A DNA stretch of 64,000 nt from Cupriavidus pauculus (lineage in GTDB: Bacteria; Pseudomonadota; Gammaproteobacteria; Burkholderiales; Burkholderiaceae). Below the pieces are notes generated by a model. The model was not told the DNA's origin and ran no database searches. It worked only from the letters and a program-made list of their open reading frames with translations. Where the stretch lies: positions 1,240,001 to 1,304,000 of the forward strand of contig NZ_CP033970.1 in assembly GCF_003854935.1 (NCBI RefSeq), written 5' to 3'. The position numbers and the translations under genes were made by a program. Of this stretch, positions 25,739 through 34,398 are shown in pieces. Positions within the stretch are counted from its first letter, which is position 1, and every line of letters starts with the position of its first letter.

Positions 25739-26157
25739 CTACGGCCGCGAATAATCTACGTTCGCTTCACCGAAATGACGCTTTACCGCTAGAGGACGCC
25801 TCTCAGAAACGTCCTCGCTTGGAATCATTTGGTCCGGATAGATCAGGTCCATGCTGAACTTGCCATTGTTAATCGCATAGCTCATCGCCCGCCACTCGCG
25901 GTTCCCTGGACTAATCTTCCACGTTTGCCAGAGCGCGTAGACCGCTTCTACCATCTGCGCTGGGCAGTAGCGAAATCGAACTGAGTGATCGGAAATTCGA
26001 TAAAAAAGGTGGCAGAGACGATCCCGTCTTCAACCTCCGCATACAGCAGCAATTGATCTACCGGTCCTTCGGCGGCTTCGAATGCCATTCTGCCGATATC
26101 TTGGTAGAGCGATTCGAGTGTTGTTGTACCCATGTGGCCTGATCCCGATTTATTCAT
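25739..26157 (-). pseudogene. Frameshifted YezG/DUF600-type immunity-like gene
   Basis: Two overlapping frames on the minus strand together give one YezG-like protein: TTTLESLYQDIGRMAFEAAEG...QLLLYAEVEDGIVSATFFIE from 26157 to 25948, then VEAVYALWQTWKISPGNREWRAMSYAINNGKFSMDLIYPDQMIP...SERRPLAVKRHFG to 25739. The break is at about 25948-25955, where the first frame stops and the second picks up after a one-base shift. YezG/DUF600 proteins are immunity factors for secreted toxins. A sequencing error or two separate small proteins remain possible. No toxin gene is next to it. The start could also be 26133. Confidence 0.6.
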
Positions 26158-26270
26158 ACTGGTAGGTCGATTGTCGATGATTTGGCTCCAGAGGTCGACC
26201 GGCCGCTTCTGGCCGAAAAGCAACCACCTGCCGGCCAACCGTAGTCAACTGCGAACGCCGGAAATGGTCT

Positions 26271-26789
26271 TTAGATCGCCGAGATCATGGTAGCAATCTG
26301 CTTACGGTCGTCGCTTGAGAGTCGCATTGCCGTCATGGTGTCGTTGAGCGTAGCCGTGGCAGCTTGGATGGCCGAAGACAGCGTTCCAACGGCGCTCCGG
26401 ATGGCATCAACCTTCATTTCGCGCTGACGGGCTGGCAGTTTTTGGTCGGATGCCGCCTCTTGTAGCTCGGCTGCCTTGTCGCGCAACTGTTGTTGAAGGT
26501 CTCGTATCTTGATCATCAGCTTCTTGATCGCGTCAGGGTACTTGCTGTCCTCGATCGCCCGAGTCGTCGCATCCTTGTCTTCCGTTTTCGACAAGACACG
26601 GCCGCCATGGGACATCGTAATCCGGTCGGATGCGGACTTCGGCGTACCATCGGCTTTTGTGGCGAAGCTATTTTCGGCAGGACGCGTCGCCTCGGGCCTG
26701 TCCTGCGCAACTGGTGAAGAGGAAGCTGCGTTCGACGGAAGCTCTGTAGTCGCCAGGGGCGAGACCGTTGTAACAACATCAAAATACAT
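26271..26789 (-). CDS. Hypothetical protein with coiled-coil C-terminal half
   Basis: A 172-residue protein of unknown function. The N-terminal third is Ser/Thr/Ala/Pro-rich; a short motif SDRITMSHGGRVLSK leads into a charged helical stretch (about residues 85-150) with KIRDLQQQLRDKAAELQEAA and LSSAIQAATATLNDTMTAM, which looks like a coiled coil. There is a good AAAGGAT ribosome site nine bases before the ATG. Base composition is lower in GC than the backbone, as in its neighbours. It may form a transcription unit with the downstream immunity-like gene on the same strand. No signal peptide or membrane segment was seen. Confidence 0.6.
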   Translation of the reverse strand: MYFDVVTTVSPLATTELPSNAASSSPVAQDRPEATRPAENSFATKADGTPKSASDRITMSHGGRVLSKTEDKDATTRAIEDSKYPDAIKKLMIKIRDLQQQLRDKAAELQEAASDQKLPARQREMKVDAIRSAVGTLSSAIQAATATLNDTMTAMRLSSDDRKQIATMISAI

Positions 26790-27139
26790 TATGGTTATCC
26801 TTTAAATTTCGCGTGATCTGGCCCAAGGGCCACAACGTATGACGCGATTCACTAACGGATAACCTCGGCTAACGTTTAACCGCAGAAACGAAAAAATGTG
26901 TTTCGAGAATCACAACAATAGGTCGTGAGAATATAAACCCAACGGTCATGGGGGATCATCCGTCTGACCAGCTGCTACTGGCCGGTCCCCGCCCTCGGCT
27001 TCCCCCCGCAGGGCTTGTCGGCGCCATAGACGACTTCAGAACCGAAGCGGTCTATGGTGTTGCGCCAACTAAACACCCATCCATCAGGGGGTATTCGTGC
27101 CCGCAGGGGGGCGAGGCGTACGGCGATGGCCCTGGTCTG
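26790..27139. other. Intergenic stretch with an extended inverted repeat
   Basis: About 350 bp without a gene. It contains the interrupted inverted repeat at 27020-27066. The GC content rises back to the backbone level here, so this is the likely right edge of the low-GC patch. No terminator with a T-run or direct repeat matching the left edge was found. Confidence 0.5.
27020..27066. repeat. Nested inverted repeat
   Basis: CCATAGAC (27024-27031) pairs with GTCTATGG (27050-27057); inside, CTTC pairs with GAAG (27034-27037 with 27044-27047); outside, GGCGC (27020-27024) pairs with GCGCC (27062-27066). The result is an imperfect hairpin of about 47 bases at the end of the catabolic operon. It has no T-run, so a simple intrinsic terminator is unlikely. 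Confidence 0.5.
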
Positions 27140-28018
27140 CTACCCCCTCATCGCCTGAAACGCTGCCAGGATAGTGCGGGCGCGCTCCACGAAGGGGCGA
27201 TCCACCATCTTGCCGTCGACCAGATAGGCGCCCACGCCCTTGGCGTCGGCCTCGTCGGCGGCCGCCACAATGCGCTGTGCCGCGGCGATCTCTGCCTCGG
27301 TTGGCTGGAACACGGCGTTAGCCATTGCAATCTGGCTTGGATGGATGCAGCTCTTGCCCAGATAGCCCAACCGGCGTGCCAGTTCGGCTTCGGCGCGATA
27401 GCCGTCCGCGTCCTTTACATCCGCGAACGCGGCGTCATAGGCGAATACGCCAGCTTCGGCGGCGGCCATGCGCATCTGGTACATCGTCTGCGCCACGGCC
27501 AGCGTCTCGCGCCGGTGGATGCCGGCCGGCTCGAACAGGTCGGCATAGCCGAGCTGCAGCCCCGCCACGCGCGGATCGGCGGCTGCCAGTTCATGCGCCT
27601 TGCGCAGCCCGCGCGGCGACTCGATATTGAGCAGCAGCTTCACCGGCGTGGTCACGCCGTTGGCGGCCTCGGCCTGTGCCACGGCGTGGGCGGCCAGGTG
27701 CACCTGCTCGACTTCCTCCACCTTCGGCACGTTCACCAGATGCAGCCCGGAGCGCACCACGGCGACGATGTCGGGCGCGAAGTGCGCGGTGTCCGGCGCG
27801 TTCACGCGCACGATCAGGGTCTTGCACGATGCTGCCGTGCGGCCCGAGGCCAGCAGGTCCTGCAGCGCGGCGCGGGCTTCGGCCTTGCGCGGCTCGGCCA
27901 CGGCGTCTTCCAGGTCGAACGACAGGGCATCGGCGGCGCTGGCCAGTGCCTTGTCGAACAGCTCCGGGCGCGATCCCGGTACAAACAGTTTGCTGCGCAT
28001 GATCGTCCTCACCGTCAT
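27140..28018 (-). CDS. CitE-like (HpcH/HpaI family) acyl-CoA lyase
   Basis: A 292-residue TIM-barrel lyase related to CitE, citramalyl-CoA lyase and malyl-CoA lyase. RSKLFVPGSRPELFDKALASAADALSFDLEDAV is the family N-terminus; the acidic DLEDAV and later LLLNIESPRGL supply the Mg ligands, and GKSCIHPSQIAMANAVF is the C-terminal signature. The ATG at 28018 overlaps the previous stop (ATGA), so the gene is coupled to the Bug gene. With the CoA-transferase of this operon it would activate a hydroxy acid to its CoA ester and cleave it, probably releasing acetyl-CoA or pyruvate; the exact substrate is unknown. Confidence 0.87.
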   Translation of the reverse strand: MTVRTIMRSKLFVPGSRPELFDKALASAADALSFDLEDAVAEPRKAEARAALQDLLASGRTAASCKTLIVRVNAPDTAHFAPDIVAVVRSGLHLVNVPKVEEVEQVHLAAHAVAQAEAANGVTTPVKLLLNIESPRGLRKAHELAAADPRVAGLQLGYADLFEPAGIHRRETLAVAQTMYQMRMAAAEAGVFAYDAAFADVKDADGYRAEAELARRLGYLGKSCIHPSQIAMANAVFQPTEAEIAAAQRIVAAADEADAKGVGAYLVDGKMVDRPFVERARTILAAFQAMRG

Positions 28019-28974
28019 TCGGCCCGGATGTTGCGCTGCTTGACGAGCGCCCCCCAGCGTGCCGCCTCGCCCTGCACGAACTTGCCGAACTGCTGCGGCG
28101 TGTTGCCGACGGGCTCCAGCCCCATCTGGCGCAGCTTGTCCTGCACCTGCGGGTCGGCCACGGCGTCCTGCACTTCCTTCGCCAGTCGCGCCACCACGTC
28201 GGGCGGCGTACCCTTGGGCACCCACACGCCGTTCCATTCCAGCACCTGGAACTCCGGCAGGCCGCTTTCGGCCAGCGTCGGCGTATCGGGCAGGCCGGGG
28301 TTGCGCTTGAGCGACGTTACCGCCAGCGCCTTGAGCTTGCCGCTCTTCGCATAGTTGAGCGTGGATGCCACGTTGCCGAAATAGGCCGACACCTGGTTGC
28401 CCATCACGTCGGTCAGCGCCGGCGCACCGCCCTTGTACGGCACGTGCAGCAGGTCGATGCCGGCCTTGGCGTTCAGCAGCTCGCCCGCCAGGTGCGACCC
28501 GCTGCCCGAGCCTGCCGACGCAAACGTCAGCTTGCCGGGATTGGCCTTGGCATAGGCGATGAAGTCCTTGACCGTCTTGTATGGCGCATTGGGCGGCACG
28601 ACCAGGATGTTGGCCGCGGTGGCCACCAGCGAAATCGGCACCAGATCCTTGAGCGGGTCGAACGACATCTTGCGCAGGCTCGGATTGACCGCGAACGCCG
28701 AGGCGTCGTAGAGCACCGTGTAGCCATCGGGCGTGGCCTTGGCCACAGCTTCCTCGCCAATCACGCCGGCTGCGCCGGGACGGTTGTCGATGACCACCTG
28801 CTGGCCCATCGACGCGCTCATGCGCTGCGCGATCACGCGCGCCGTGTTGTCGGCGCCACCGCAGGCGGAATAGGGCACGATCATGCGGATAGGGCGGTCG
28901 GGATAGGCAGCGGCGGCCAGCAGCGGCGCGCACGCGGCCACTGCGACCAGCAGTTTGCGGCAGGTCGGATGCAT
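28015..28974 (-). CDS. Bug family periplasmic solute-binding protein
   Basis: A 319-residue tripartite tricarboxylate transporter (TctC-like) receptor. A signal peptide (about residues 1-22, hydrophobic VAVAACAPLLAAAA) precedes YPDRPIRMIVPYSACGGADNTARVIA, the family start; NRPGAAGVIGEEAVAKATPDGYTVL and YKGGAPALTDVMGNQVSAYF are standard ligand-pocket segments. It lies 37 bp after the cyclase gene. No TctA/TctB membrane genes are nearby, as is common for orphan Bug proteins of Burkholderiales. It probably binds the organic acid that the operon degrades. Confidence 0.9.
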   Translation of the reverse strand: MHPTCRKLLVAVAACAPLLAAAAYPDRPIRMIVPYSACGGADNTARVIAQRMSASMGQQVVIDNRPGAAGVIGEEAVAKATPDGYTVLYDASAFAVNPSLRKMSFDPLKDLVPISLVATAANILVVPPNAPYKTVKDFIAYAKANPGKLTFASAGSGSGSHLAGELLNAKAGIDLLHVPYKGGAPALTDVMGNQVSAYFGNVASTLNYAKSGKLKALAVTSLKRNPGLPDTPTLAESGLPEFQVLEWNGVWVPKGTPPDVVARLAKEVQDAVADPQVQDKLRQMGLEPVGNTPQQFGKFVQGEAARWGALVKQRNIRAE

Positions 28975-29011
28975 GAACAGGTCTCCAGGTTTCTTGGAAT
29001 TGTGGGGATCG

Positions 29012-30031
29012 TCAGACAGTGGCGATCGGATTGGCCGGCGATCCCACGGCGCGCGGCAGATGCATCGGCGGCGCGGTCAGCAGGAACGATGCGCGCCCGG
29101 CCTGGTGCAGCCACGCCGCCAGCGGCGTCAGGTGCCACATCTCGCCCAGCGGCATGCCAAGCTTGACCAGGCAAAGCTCATGCAGCGGCAGCAACGGTCC
29201 GGTCGTGCCCGGCGGCAGGGCGTGGCGGCGTTCTTCCACCGCATGGTTGTCGGCGGCGATGGCGGCAATCCCGGCGTCGTCGATCCAGCGCAGCAGCCGC
29301 GCGTCGGTGCCATCCAGCACGGCGCAAGCGTTGCGCAGCCCGGCGTGGTCGTCAGCGGCGGACAGTTGCAGCGCCATGTCGGCCAGCCCGGTATGCACGC
29401 AGAGGATGTCGCCGCGCCGCACATCGGCGCCATCGGCCTCGATCACGCGCATCAGGTCGTCGTAGCCCACGGCGCGACGGGCCGGCCCGAAATGCCGGTG
29501 CAGGTCCACGAGCGTGCCGCGCCCCTGGATGCCGCGCGCCGCCATCGGCGCAACCGACAACGCCTGTGCCCCGATGAACGTGCCATCGGCCGCGCTGCCG
29601 GTGCCCACCGAGAAGCCGTTGTAGCCCACCGTTTCGGCGTGGCCGTCGCCATCGGCATCGAACAGGCAGTTCACGTGCCCCAGGGCGTCCCACTGCGTCG
29701 AGTACTGCGGTGACAGCGTGACGTGGTCGTCGCTGATCACATCGGTGGCGCCCGGAGTATCGCCAGCCATTGGCCGGTTGAACACGCGCTGGCCGTCTTT
29801 CTCTGATGGATGCAACACCGGTGGACGGCGGCGCGGGTTCAGCACGCCGGCACGCGGCACGTCGAGCGGCAGGCTGAGCGAGAACGTCAGCCCTTCGCGT
29901 ACCTCGCGTACGGCGGCCAGCACCTGCGCGGGGCCGATCAGGTTGAGCCGGCCAAGCTGGTCGTCGGGGCCAAAGTCGCCCCAGTTGGATCCTTCCGGAC
30001 GATGCGTCCAGCGTGGGTTCGTGGCCATCAT
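29012..30031 (-). CDS. Cyclase family protein (kynurenine-formamidase-like fold)
   Basis: A 339-residue metal-dependent hydrolase of the cyclase family (PF04199 type). WDALGHV near residue 115 takes the place of the family metal motif HxGTHxDxxxH, and DILCVHTGLAD and AIAADNHAVE are the other conserved strands. The ATG overlaps the CoA-transferase stop by 4 bp. In this operon it may hydrolyse an amide, lactone or ester to release the acid that enters the CoA pathway. The metal motif is partly changed, so the reaction is uncertain. Confidence 0.82.
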   Translation of the reverse strand: MMATNPRWTHRPEGSNWGDFGPDDQLGRLNLIGPAQVLAAVREVREGLTFSLSLPLDVPRAGVLNPRRRPPVLHPSEKDGQRVFNRPMAGDTPGATDVISDDHVTLSPQYSTQWDALGHVNCLFDADGDGHAETVGYNGFSVGTGSAADGTFIGAQALSVAPMAARGIQGRGTLVDLHRHFGPARRAVGYDDLMRVIEADGADVRRGDILCVHTGLADMALQLSAADDHAGLRNACAVLDGTDARLLRWIDDAGIAAIAADNHAVEERRHALPPGTTGPLLPLHELCLVKLGMPLGEMWHLTPLAAWLHQAGRASFLLTAPPMHLPRAVGSPANPIATV

Positions 30032-31269
30032 CGATCCTTGCCGGCGTCGCTGGCGTCAATCACCACCCCGGCGGCGCGCAGCGCGGCGATGCGTGCATCG
30101 TCCAGGCCGGCGGCGCGCAGCGCTTCCACCGAATGCTCGCCCAGCGCAGGCGCCGCGCGCCGGAAGGCGCCCGGGGTGCCGCCCAGCCGGGGAGAGATGT
30201 TATGCACGGGAATCTGGCCCATCTCGGCATCGGGAATCTCCACCACGATATCGCGCGCCTGGAAGTGGGGGTCCTGCTCGATATCGGCGATGTCGTAGAT
30301 CGGGCCAATCGTCACGCCGGCCTTGTCGAAGAACGCCACGCAGTCGGGCTGGGTCATCGTGCCCAGGAATTCGCCGATGATGCCGTCCAGCAGCGCGGCA
30401 TGCTTCACGCGCTCGCCATTGGTGGCGAAGCGTGGATCGGCAATCAGTTCGGGCCGGCCGATGGCGCGGAACAGCCGTTCGGTCATGGCCTGCGTCGATG
30501 CCGACAGGCACACCCATTTGCCATCCGCCGTCTGGTAGGCATTGCGCGGCGCGCTGTTGGTGGATCGGCTGCCCGTACGCGGCTTGACCTTGCCGGTCAG
30601 TCGATAGTTGGCGGCCTGCGCGCCCAGGATGGCGAAGATCGGGTCCAGCAGCGGCAGGTCGATGACCTGGCCCACGCCGCCGCGCACTTCCACGTTGCGC
30701 ACGGCGCTTAGCACGCCAATCGCGCCATACAGGCCGGCGGTCATGTCGCCCAGGTAGATCGGCGGCAGCACCGGCTCGCGGTCGGCAAAGCCGTTCATCG
30801 ACGCAAAGCCCGACATGCCTTCCACCAGCGTGCCAAAGCCGGGGCGATGCGAATACGGGCCGTCCTGGCCCCAGCCCGAAACGCGCACGATGACCAGCCT
30901 CGGGTTGCGCGCCATCAGCACGTCGGGCCCCAGGCCCATGGATTCGAGCGTGCCTGGCTTGAAGCTTTCCACGAACACATCGGCGTGCGCCACGAGGTCC
31001 AGAATCACGTCGATGGCGCCTTCGGCCCGGAAGTTCAGGCACAGGCTGCGCTTGTTGCGGCAGTACGCCTTCCACGCCGTGGGCACGTCCTTGACCTTCC
31101 AGTCGCGCAGCGTGTCGCCGCTGGCCGGCTCTACCTTGAGCACGTCGGCGCCCAGGTCGGCCAGCGCCATCGTCAGCGTGTTGCCCGCCACCAGCCGGGA
31201 AAGATCGAGGATGCGGATGCCGTCGAGCGGTCCGGTGGCGTCGGGCGCCAGGGGTTGCTGCCTGAACAT
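30028..31269 (-). CDS. CaiB/BaiF (class III) CoA-transferase
   Basis: A 413-residue family III CoA-transferase. LDGIRILDLSRLVAGNTLTMALADLGADVLKVEP is the N-terminal signature; YCRNKRSLCLN and ADVFVESFKPGTLESMGLGPDVL follow, and the catalytic Asp is expected in LGDMTAGLYGAIGVLSA. It moves CoA between carboxylic acids, usually from a succinyl-type donor. The stop overlaps the cyclase start (ATGA) and the gene begins 17 bp after a Bug gene, so the five genes form one operon. Pairing with a CitE-like lyase resembles citramalate or itaconate degradation schemes. Confidence 0.92.
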   Translation of the reverse strand: MFRQQPLAPDATGPLDGIRILDLSRLVAGNTLTMALADLGADVLKVEPASGDTLRDWKVKDVPTAWKAYCRNKRSLCLNFRAEGAIDVILDLVAHADVFVESFKPGTLESMGLGPDVLMARNPRLVIVRVSGWGQDGPYSHRPGFGTLVEGMSGFASMNGFADREPVLPPIYLGDMTAGLYGAIGVLSAVRNVEVRGGVGQVIDLPLLDPIFAILGAQAANYRLTGKVKPRTGSRSTNSAPRNAYQTADGKWVCLSASTQAMTERLFRAIGRPELIADPRFATNGERVKHAALLDGIIGEFLGTMTQPDCVAFFDKAGVTIGPIYDIADIEQDPHFQARDIVVEIPDAEMGQIPVHNISPRLGGTPGAFRRAAPALGEHSVEALRAAGLDDARIAALRAAGVVIDASDAGKDR

Positions 31270-31286
31270 GGGAAAGACTCGGTGGA

Positions 31287-32309
31287 TTATTCGGCGGTGA
31301 TGTTGCGGGCCTTGGCCACCTGCTTCCAGCGCGCGCTGTCGCGGCGGATATGCTCGGCGAACTGGGCCGCGGTCATCGCGGACGGCTCGGCGCCCTCGCG
31401 CGAGAAGATCTCGCGCATTTCGGGCGTGGCGATGATGTCGCGGATCTCGGCGTTGAGCTTGTCCACCAGCGCCTGCGGGGTGCCGGCCGGCGCGAACACG
31501 CCCCACCAGAGTTCGGCGGAATAGTTCGGTACGGTCTCGGCCACCGATGGCCACTGCGGCGCAAACCGCGAGCGCGACGGCGACGTCACGCCCAGCGCGC
31601 GCACCTTGCCGCTCTTCACCTGCGTGGCCACCGACGGGAAGCTGGCAATCACGAACTGCACCTGCCCGGCGATCAGGTCCGTCAGCGCGTTGGAAATACC
31701 CTTGTAGGGCACATGCGTGAACTCGATGCCGGCGTCGCCGGCCAGCAGTTCGCTGGACATCTGGTTGATCGATCCGACGCCGGCCGATCCGTAGTTGATC
31801 GCGCCCTTGTCCTTCCTGGCGGCGGCAATCAGGTCGCCCACGGTCTTGTATGGCGACTTGTCGGACACGGCCAGCACCATCGGGCCGCTGGCCAGCATCG
31901 CCACGGGCGCGAAGCTCCTGTTCACGTCGTAGCTGGTCTTCGGCTGGACGGCGGCATTGGCGGTCAGCGTGGAAGACGTCACCAGCAGCGTCGCGCCGTC
32001 GGGCGCGGAACGGGCCACGAACTCGGCACCGATGGCGCCGCCGGCACCGGGCTTGTTGTCGACGATGGCCGTGACGCCAAGCTTCTTCGACAACTTGTCG
32101 CTCACCAGTCGCGCGAACACGTCGTTGCTGCCACTGGGCGGGAAGGGCACCACCATGCGGATGGACTTCGGAATCGCCGCGTCCGCCGCATGCGCGATTG
32201 GCGTGACGCCGAAAGTCAGGCCAACGGCGGCAAGGGCGGCAAGGGACGGGATTCCGGGAAGGGCCAGAAAGGCGGTGGCGCGGGTGCGCAGACGCGGGCG
32301 ATGCGGCAT
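31287..32309 (-). CDS. Bug family periplasmic solute-binding protein (first gene of operon)
   Basis: A 340-residue TctC-like binding protein. After a basic start (MPHRPRLRTRAT), the hydrophobic segment FLALPGIPSLAALAAVGLTF and AHAAD form a signal peptide with likely cleavage near residue 42. SIRMVVPFPPSGSNDVFARLV, DNKPGAGGAIGAEFVARSAPDGATLL and YKGISNALTDLIAGQVQF are family segments. ATG at 32309 was chosen over 32360 for its GGAGA site and because it gives a normal leader. It is not a close duplicate of the second Bug protein of the operon, so they may bind different ligands. Confidence 0.9.
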   Translation of the reverse strand: MPHRPRLRTRATAFLALPGIPSLAALAAVGLTFGVTPIAHAADAAIPKSIRMVVPFPPSGSNDVFARLVSDKLSKKLGVTAIVDNKPGAGGAIGAEFVARSAPDGATLLVTSSTLTANAAVQPKTSYDVNRSFAPVAMLASGPMVLAVSDKSPYKTVGDLIAAARKDKGAINYGSAGVGSINQMSSELLAGDAGIEFTHVPYKGISNALTDLIAGQVQFVIASFPSVATQVKSGKVRALGVTSPSRSRFAPQWPSVAETVPNYSAELWWGVFAPAGTPQALVDKLNAEIRDIIATPEMREIFSREGAEPSAMTAAQFAEHIRRDSARWKQVAKARNITAE

Positions 32310-32435
32310 CACGAAGTTGTCTCCAGATATTGTGCGGTGCGGCGCCTGTTGGATCGACACCGTCTGGCAAGCATCTTAGCCATGCCAGAGATTGAGCTAA
32401 AGTGACGTTTTTAAACCTATCGGTGAGAAAAACTC

Positions 32436-33308
32436 ATGAAGGTGGAGTGCTTCCAGACGCTGGCCGCGGTGCTGCGCTGCGGCAGCTTTGCCGGGGCGGC
32501 GGCCGAGATGAACCTGTCGCCAAGCGCCGTCAGCCTGCAGATGAAGCAGCTGGAGTCGTATTTCGGGCAGCCGCTGTTCGACCGCTCGGCGCTCCAGGTG
32601 CGGCCCACGCCGTTCGCGCTGGAGGTGAGCGCCACGCTGGACGGTGCGATCCATGCGATGGAGTCGCTGCGGCGCCGTTCCGCGCCCGTGGTAGAGGGCA
32701 AGGTGACGCTGGGCATCATCGAGCCGATGCAGGTGAAGCTGTTGCCGCCATTCACCACGCTGGTCCGCGAGCGCTATCCCAATCTGGACGTGCGGCTGGA
32801 ACGCGGCCGTTCGACCGCACTGGTGGAAGCGCTGCGCTCCGGCACCATCGACGCCGCCGTGGTGGCCCAGCCGGAATCCGGCGCTTCCGCGCGCGTGCGT
32901 TGGGCGCCGCTGTTCCGCGAGCCGTGCGTGCTGGTAGCGCCGCTCGATTCAACGGCCCGCACCGTCAAGGCGCTGCTCAAGGCGTATGAATGGATTCGCT
33001 TCGATACCTCGACCATCGCCGGCTCGGCGGCGGCGGAGTTCGTGCGCCGCACGGCGCCCGATACGCGCTCGCGTATCGAGCTGCTGTCCATTCCGGCCAT
33101 CGTTGCGATGGCGTCGCGCGGGCTGGGCGTGTCTGTGCTGCCGCAGCCCGACCCCTATCTGCTTGAGGCATTCCCCGTGCGCGTGGTAGCGCTGGGCGAC
33201 GCGCCACCGTCTCGCCAGATATCGTTCGTCTCGCGGATCGCGCCGGCAGAAGATCGCGTCATCGCAGCGCTGCTGGAAACGCTCCGTAGCGCGATTCAAC
33301 GTCCGTGA
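32436..33308 (+). CDS. LysR-type regulator of the divergent CoA-transferase operon
   Basis: A 290-residue LysR protein. The winged-helix part is ECFQTLAAVLRCGSFAGAAAEMNLSPSAVSLQMKQLESYFGQPLFDR; the remaining ~200 residues are the effector-binding domain. It is divergent from the Bug/CaiB/CitE operon with 126 bp between starts, the classic layout of a local activator. In that spacer TTAGC (32376-32380) and GCTAA (32396-32400) form a small inverted pair that could be part of its operator. Confidence 0.9.
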   Translation: MKVECFQTLAAVLRCGSFAGAAAEMNLSPSAVSLQMKQLESYFGQPLFDRSALQVRPTPFALEVSATLDGAIHAMESLRRRSAPVVEGKVTLGIIEPMQVKLLPPFTTLVRERYPNLDVRLERGRSTALVEALRSGTIDAAVVAQPESGASARVRWAPLFREPCVLVAPLDSTARTVKALLKAYEWIRFDTSTIAGSAAAEFVRRTAPDTRSRIELLSIPAIVAMASRGLGVSVLPQPDPYLLEAFPVRVVALGDAPPSRQISFVSRIAPAEDRVIAALLETLRSAIQRP

Positions 33309-33321
33309 TCGGTGGGGCGCT

Positions 33322-34191
33322 TCAAGCGGGACGAAGCGATACAAGCTCGCCCAGAACCGTGTCCAGTGCAACGTGGCCGCGCAGGATCTGGTCAGGACTG
33401 CTTTCGAAATCGATCCAGCCTTCGTTGAAGCCATCCAGCATGCGCATGCGGGCCAGCGGATGCTTCATGCCCTGCGCGCGGAACAGTGCTTCCCACATCG
33501 GCCGGTCGACCACTTCCGCGCGTACCGGGCGGGACAGCACTAGGGCAAAGGCCGACGCGAGGTCGTTGGGACTGACCCGCCGGGGGCCCTCAAGCTCCAC
33601 GACGCGCACACCGTGCCATGTCTGCTGCAACAGCTGGGCCGCAACGCGGCCTACGTCTGCGGTGGCAACCATTGGCACCGGCTTGTCGAGCGGCTGCAGG
33701 TAGCTGGCGATGACGCCATCGTCGCGCGCGGACGCGACATCCCACGCGGCGTTCTCCATGAACCAGCCGGGCCGCAGGAACGTGACCGGCATCGGCATCT
33801 CGCGCAGCGCCTGCTCCATCAGCGTACGCTGGGTCAGCAGGTTGAACTCGTCGGCCTGAGCGCCAATCGTCGACAGGCAAACGACCTTTTCGGGCCGTGC
33901 CTTCCGCAGCGCCGTGCACACGGCTTCAATGACCTTGCGCGCCTCGGGAAAGCCGGGCGCCGGATCGAACTCCGAAGGCGGCAGGATGAAGACGCCCGTC
34001 GCGCCTTCGAACGCGGCGGCGAGCGACGAGCCATCTTCCATCACGGCCGTCGCGATCTCGCAACCGCGCTTCGCCCATGAGCCGGCCCGTGTCGCGTCGC
34101 GCACGACGGCGCGTACTGACCCGCCCGACGCCAGCAACTCGCGGGCCAATGCGCCGCCGACCTTTCCGGTGATTCCAGTGATTGCATACAT
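33322..34191 (-). CDS. NmrA-like NAD(P)-binding protein
   Basis: A 289-residue atypical short-chain dehydrogenase. YAITGITGKVGGALARELLASG is the GxxGxxG nucleotide motif; VFILPPSEFDPAPGFPEA and ENAAWD are typical of the NmrA/quinone-reductase-like group. No YxxxK dyad is evident, as usual in NmrA-like members, so it may sense NAD(P) rather than reduce a substrate. ATG at 34191 has an AAGGAG site. It is divergent from the next LysR gene (207 bp between starts), which probably controls it. Confidence 0.83.
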   Translation of the reverse strand: MYAITGITGKVGGALARELLASGGSVRAVVRDATRAGSWAKRGCEIATAVMEDGSSLAAAFEGATGVFILPPSEFDPAPGFPEARKVIEAVCTALRKARPEKVVCLSTIGAQADEFNLLTQRTLMEQALREMPMPVTFLRPGWFMENAAWDVASARDDGVIASYLQPLDKPVPMVATADVGRVAAQLLQQTWHGVRVVELEGPRRVSPNDLASAFALVLSRPVRAEVVDRPMWEALFRAQGMKHPLARMRMLDGFNEGWIDFESSPDQILRGHVALDTVLGELVSLRPA

Positions 34192-34398
34192 TCCTCGTTC
34201 TCCTTGTGTGAATACGCCGGACGCATTCTGGCTACTCACCGAGCCAAACAAAATGACAGGGACGGCATCAGATAAGTGACAACACGTCATCAATTTGGCA
34301 TGATCGCCGCAGACGCTCGGCATGCCGCACCGTGGCGATGGCGCGTCAGCCGCGGGTGGGTCGCCCGCGCTCTTCCACGCCTGTTCACTTGAACCACA

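Noticed and set aside
25598-25792. 64-codon plus-strand frame after the SIR2-like gene
   Set aside because: No ribosome site and no conserved features; it overlaps the end of the immunity-like pseudogene on the other strand.
24000-26950. Integrative element with attachment sites
   Set aside because: The low-GC patch suggests transfer, but I found no integrase, tRNA, terminal inverted repeat or direct repeat at its edges.
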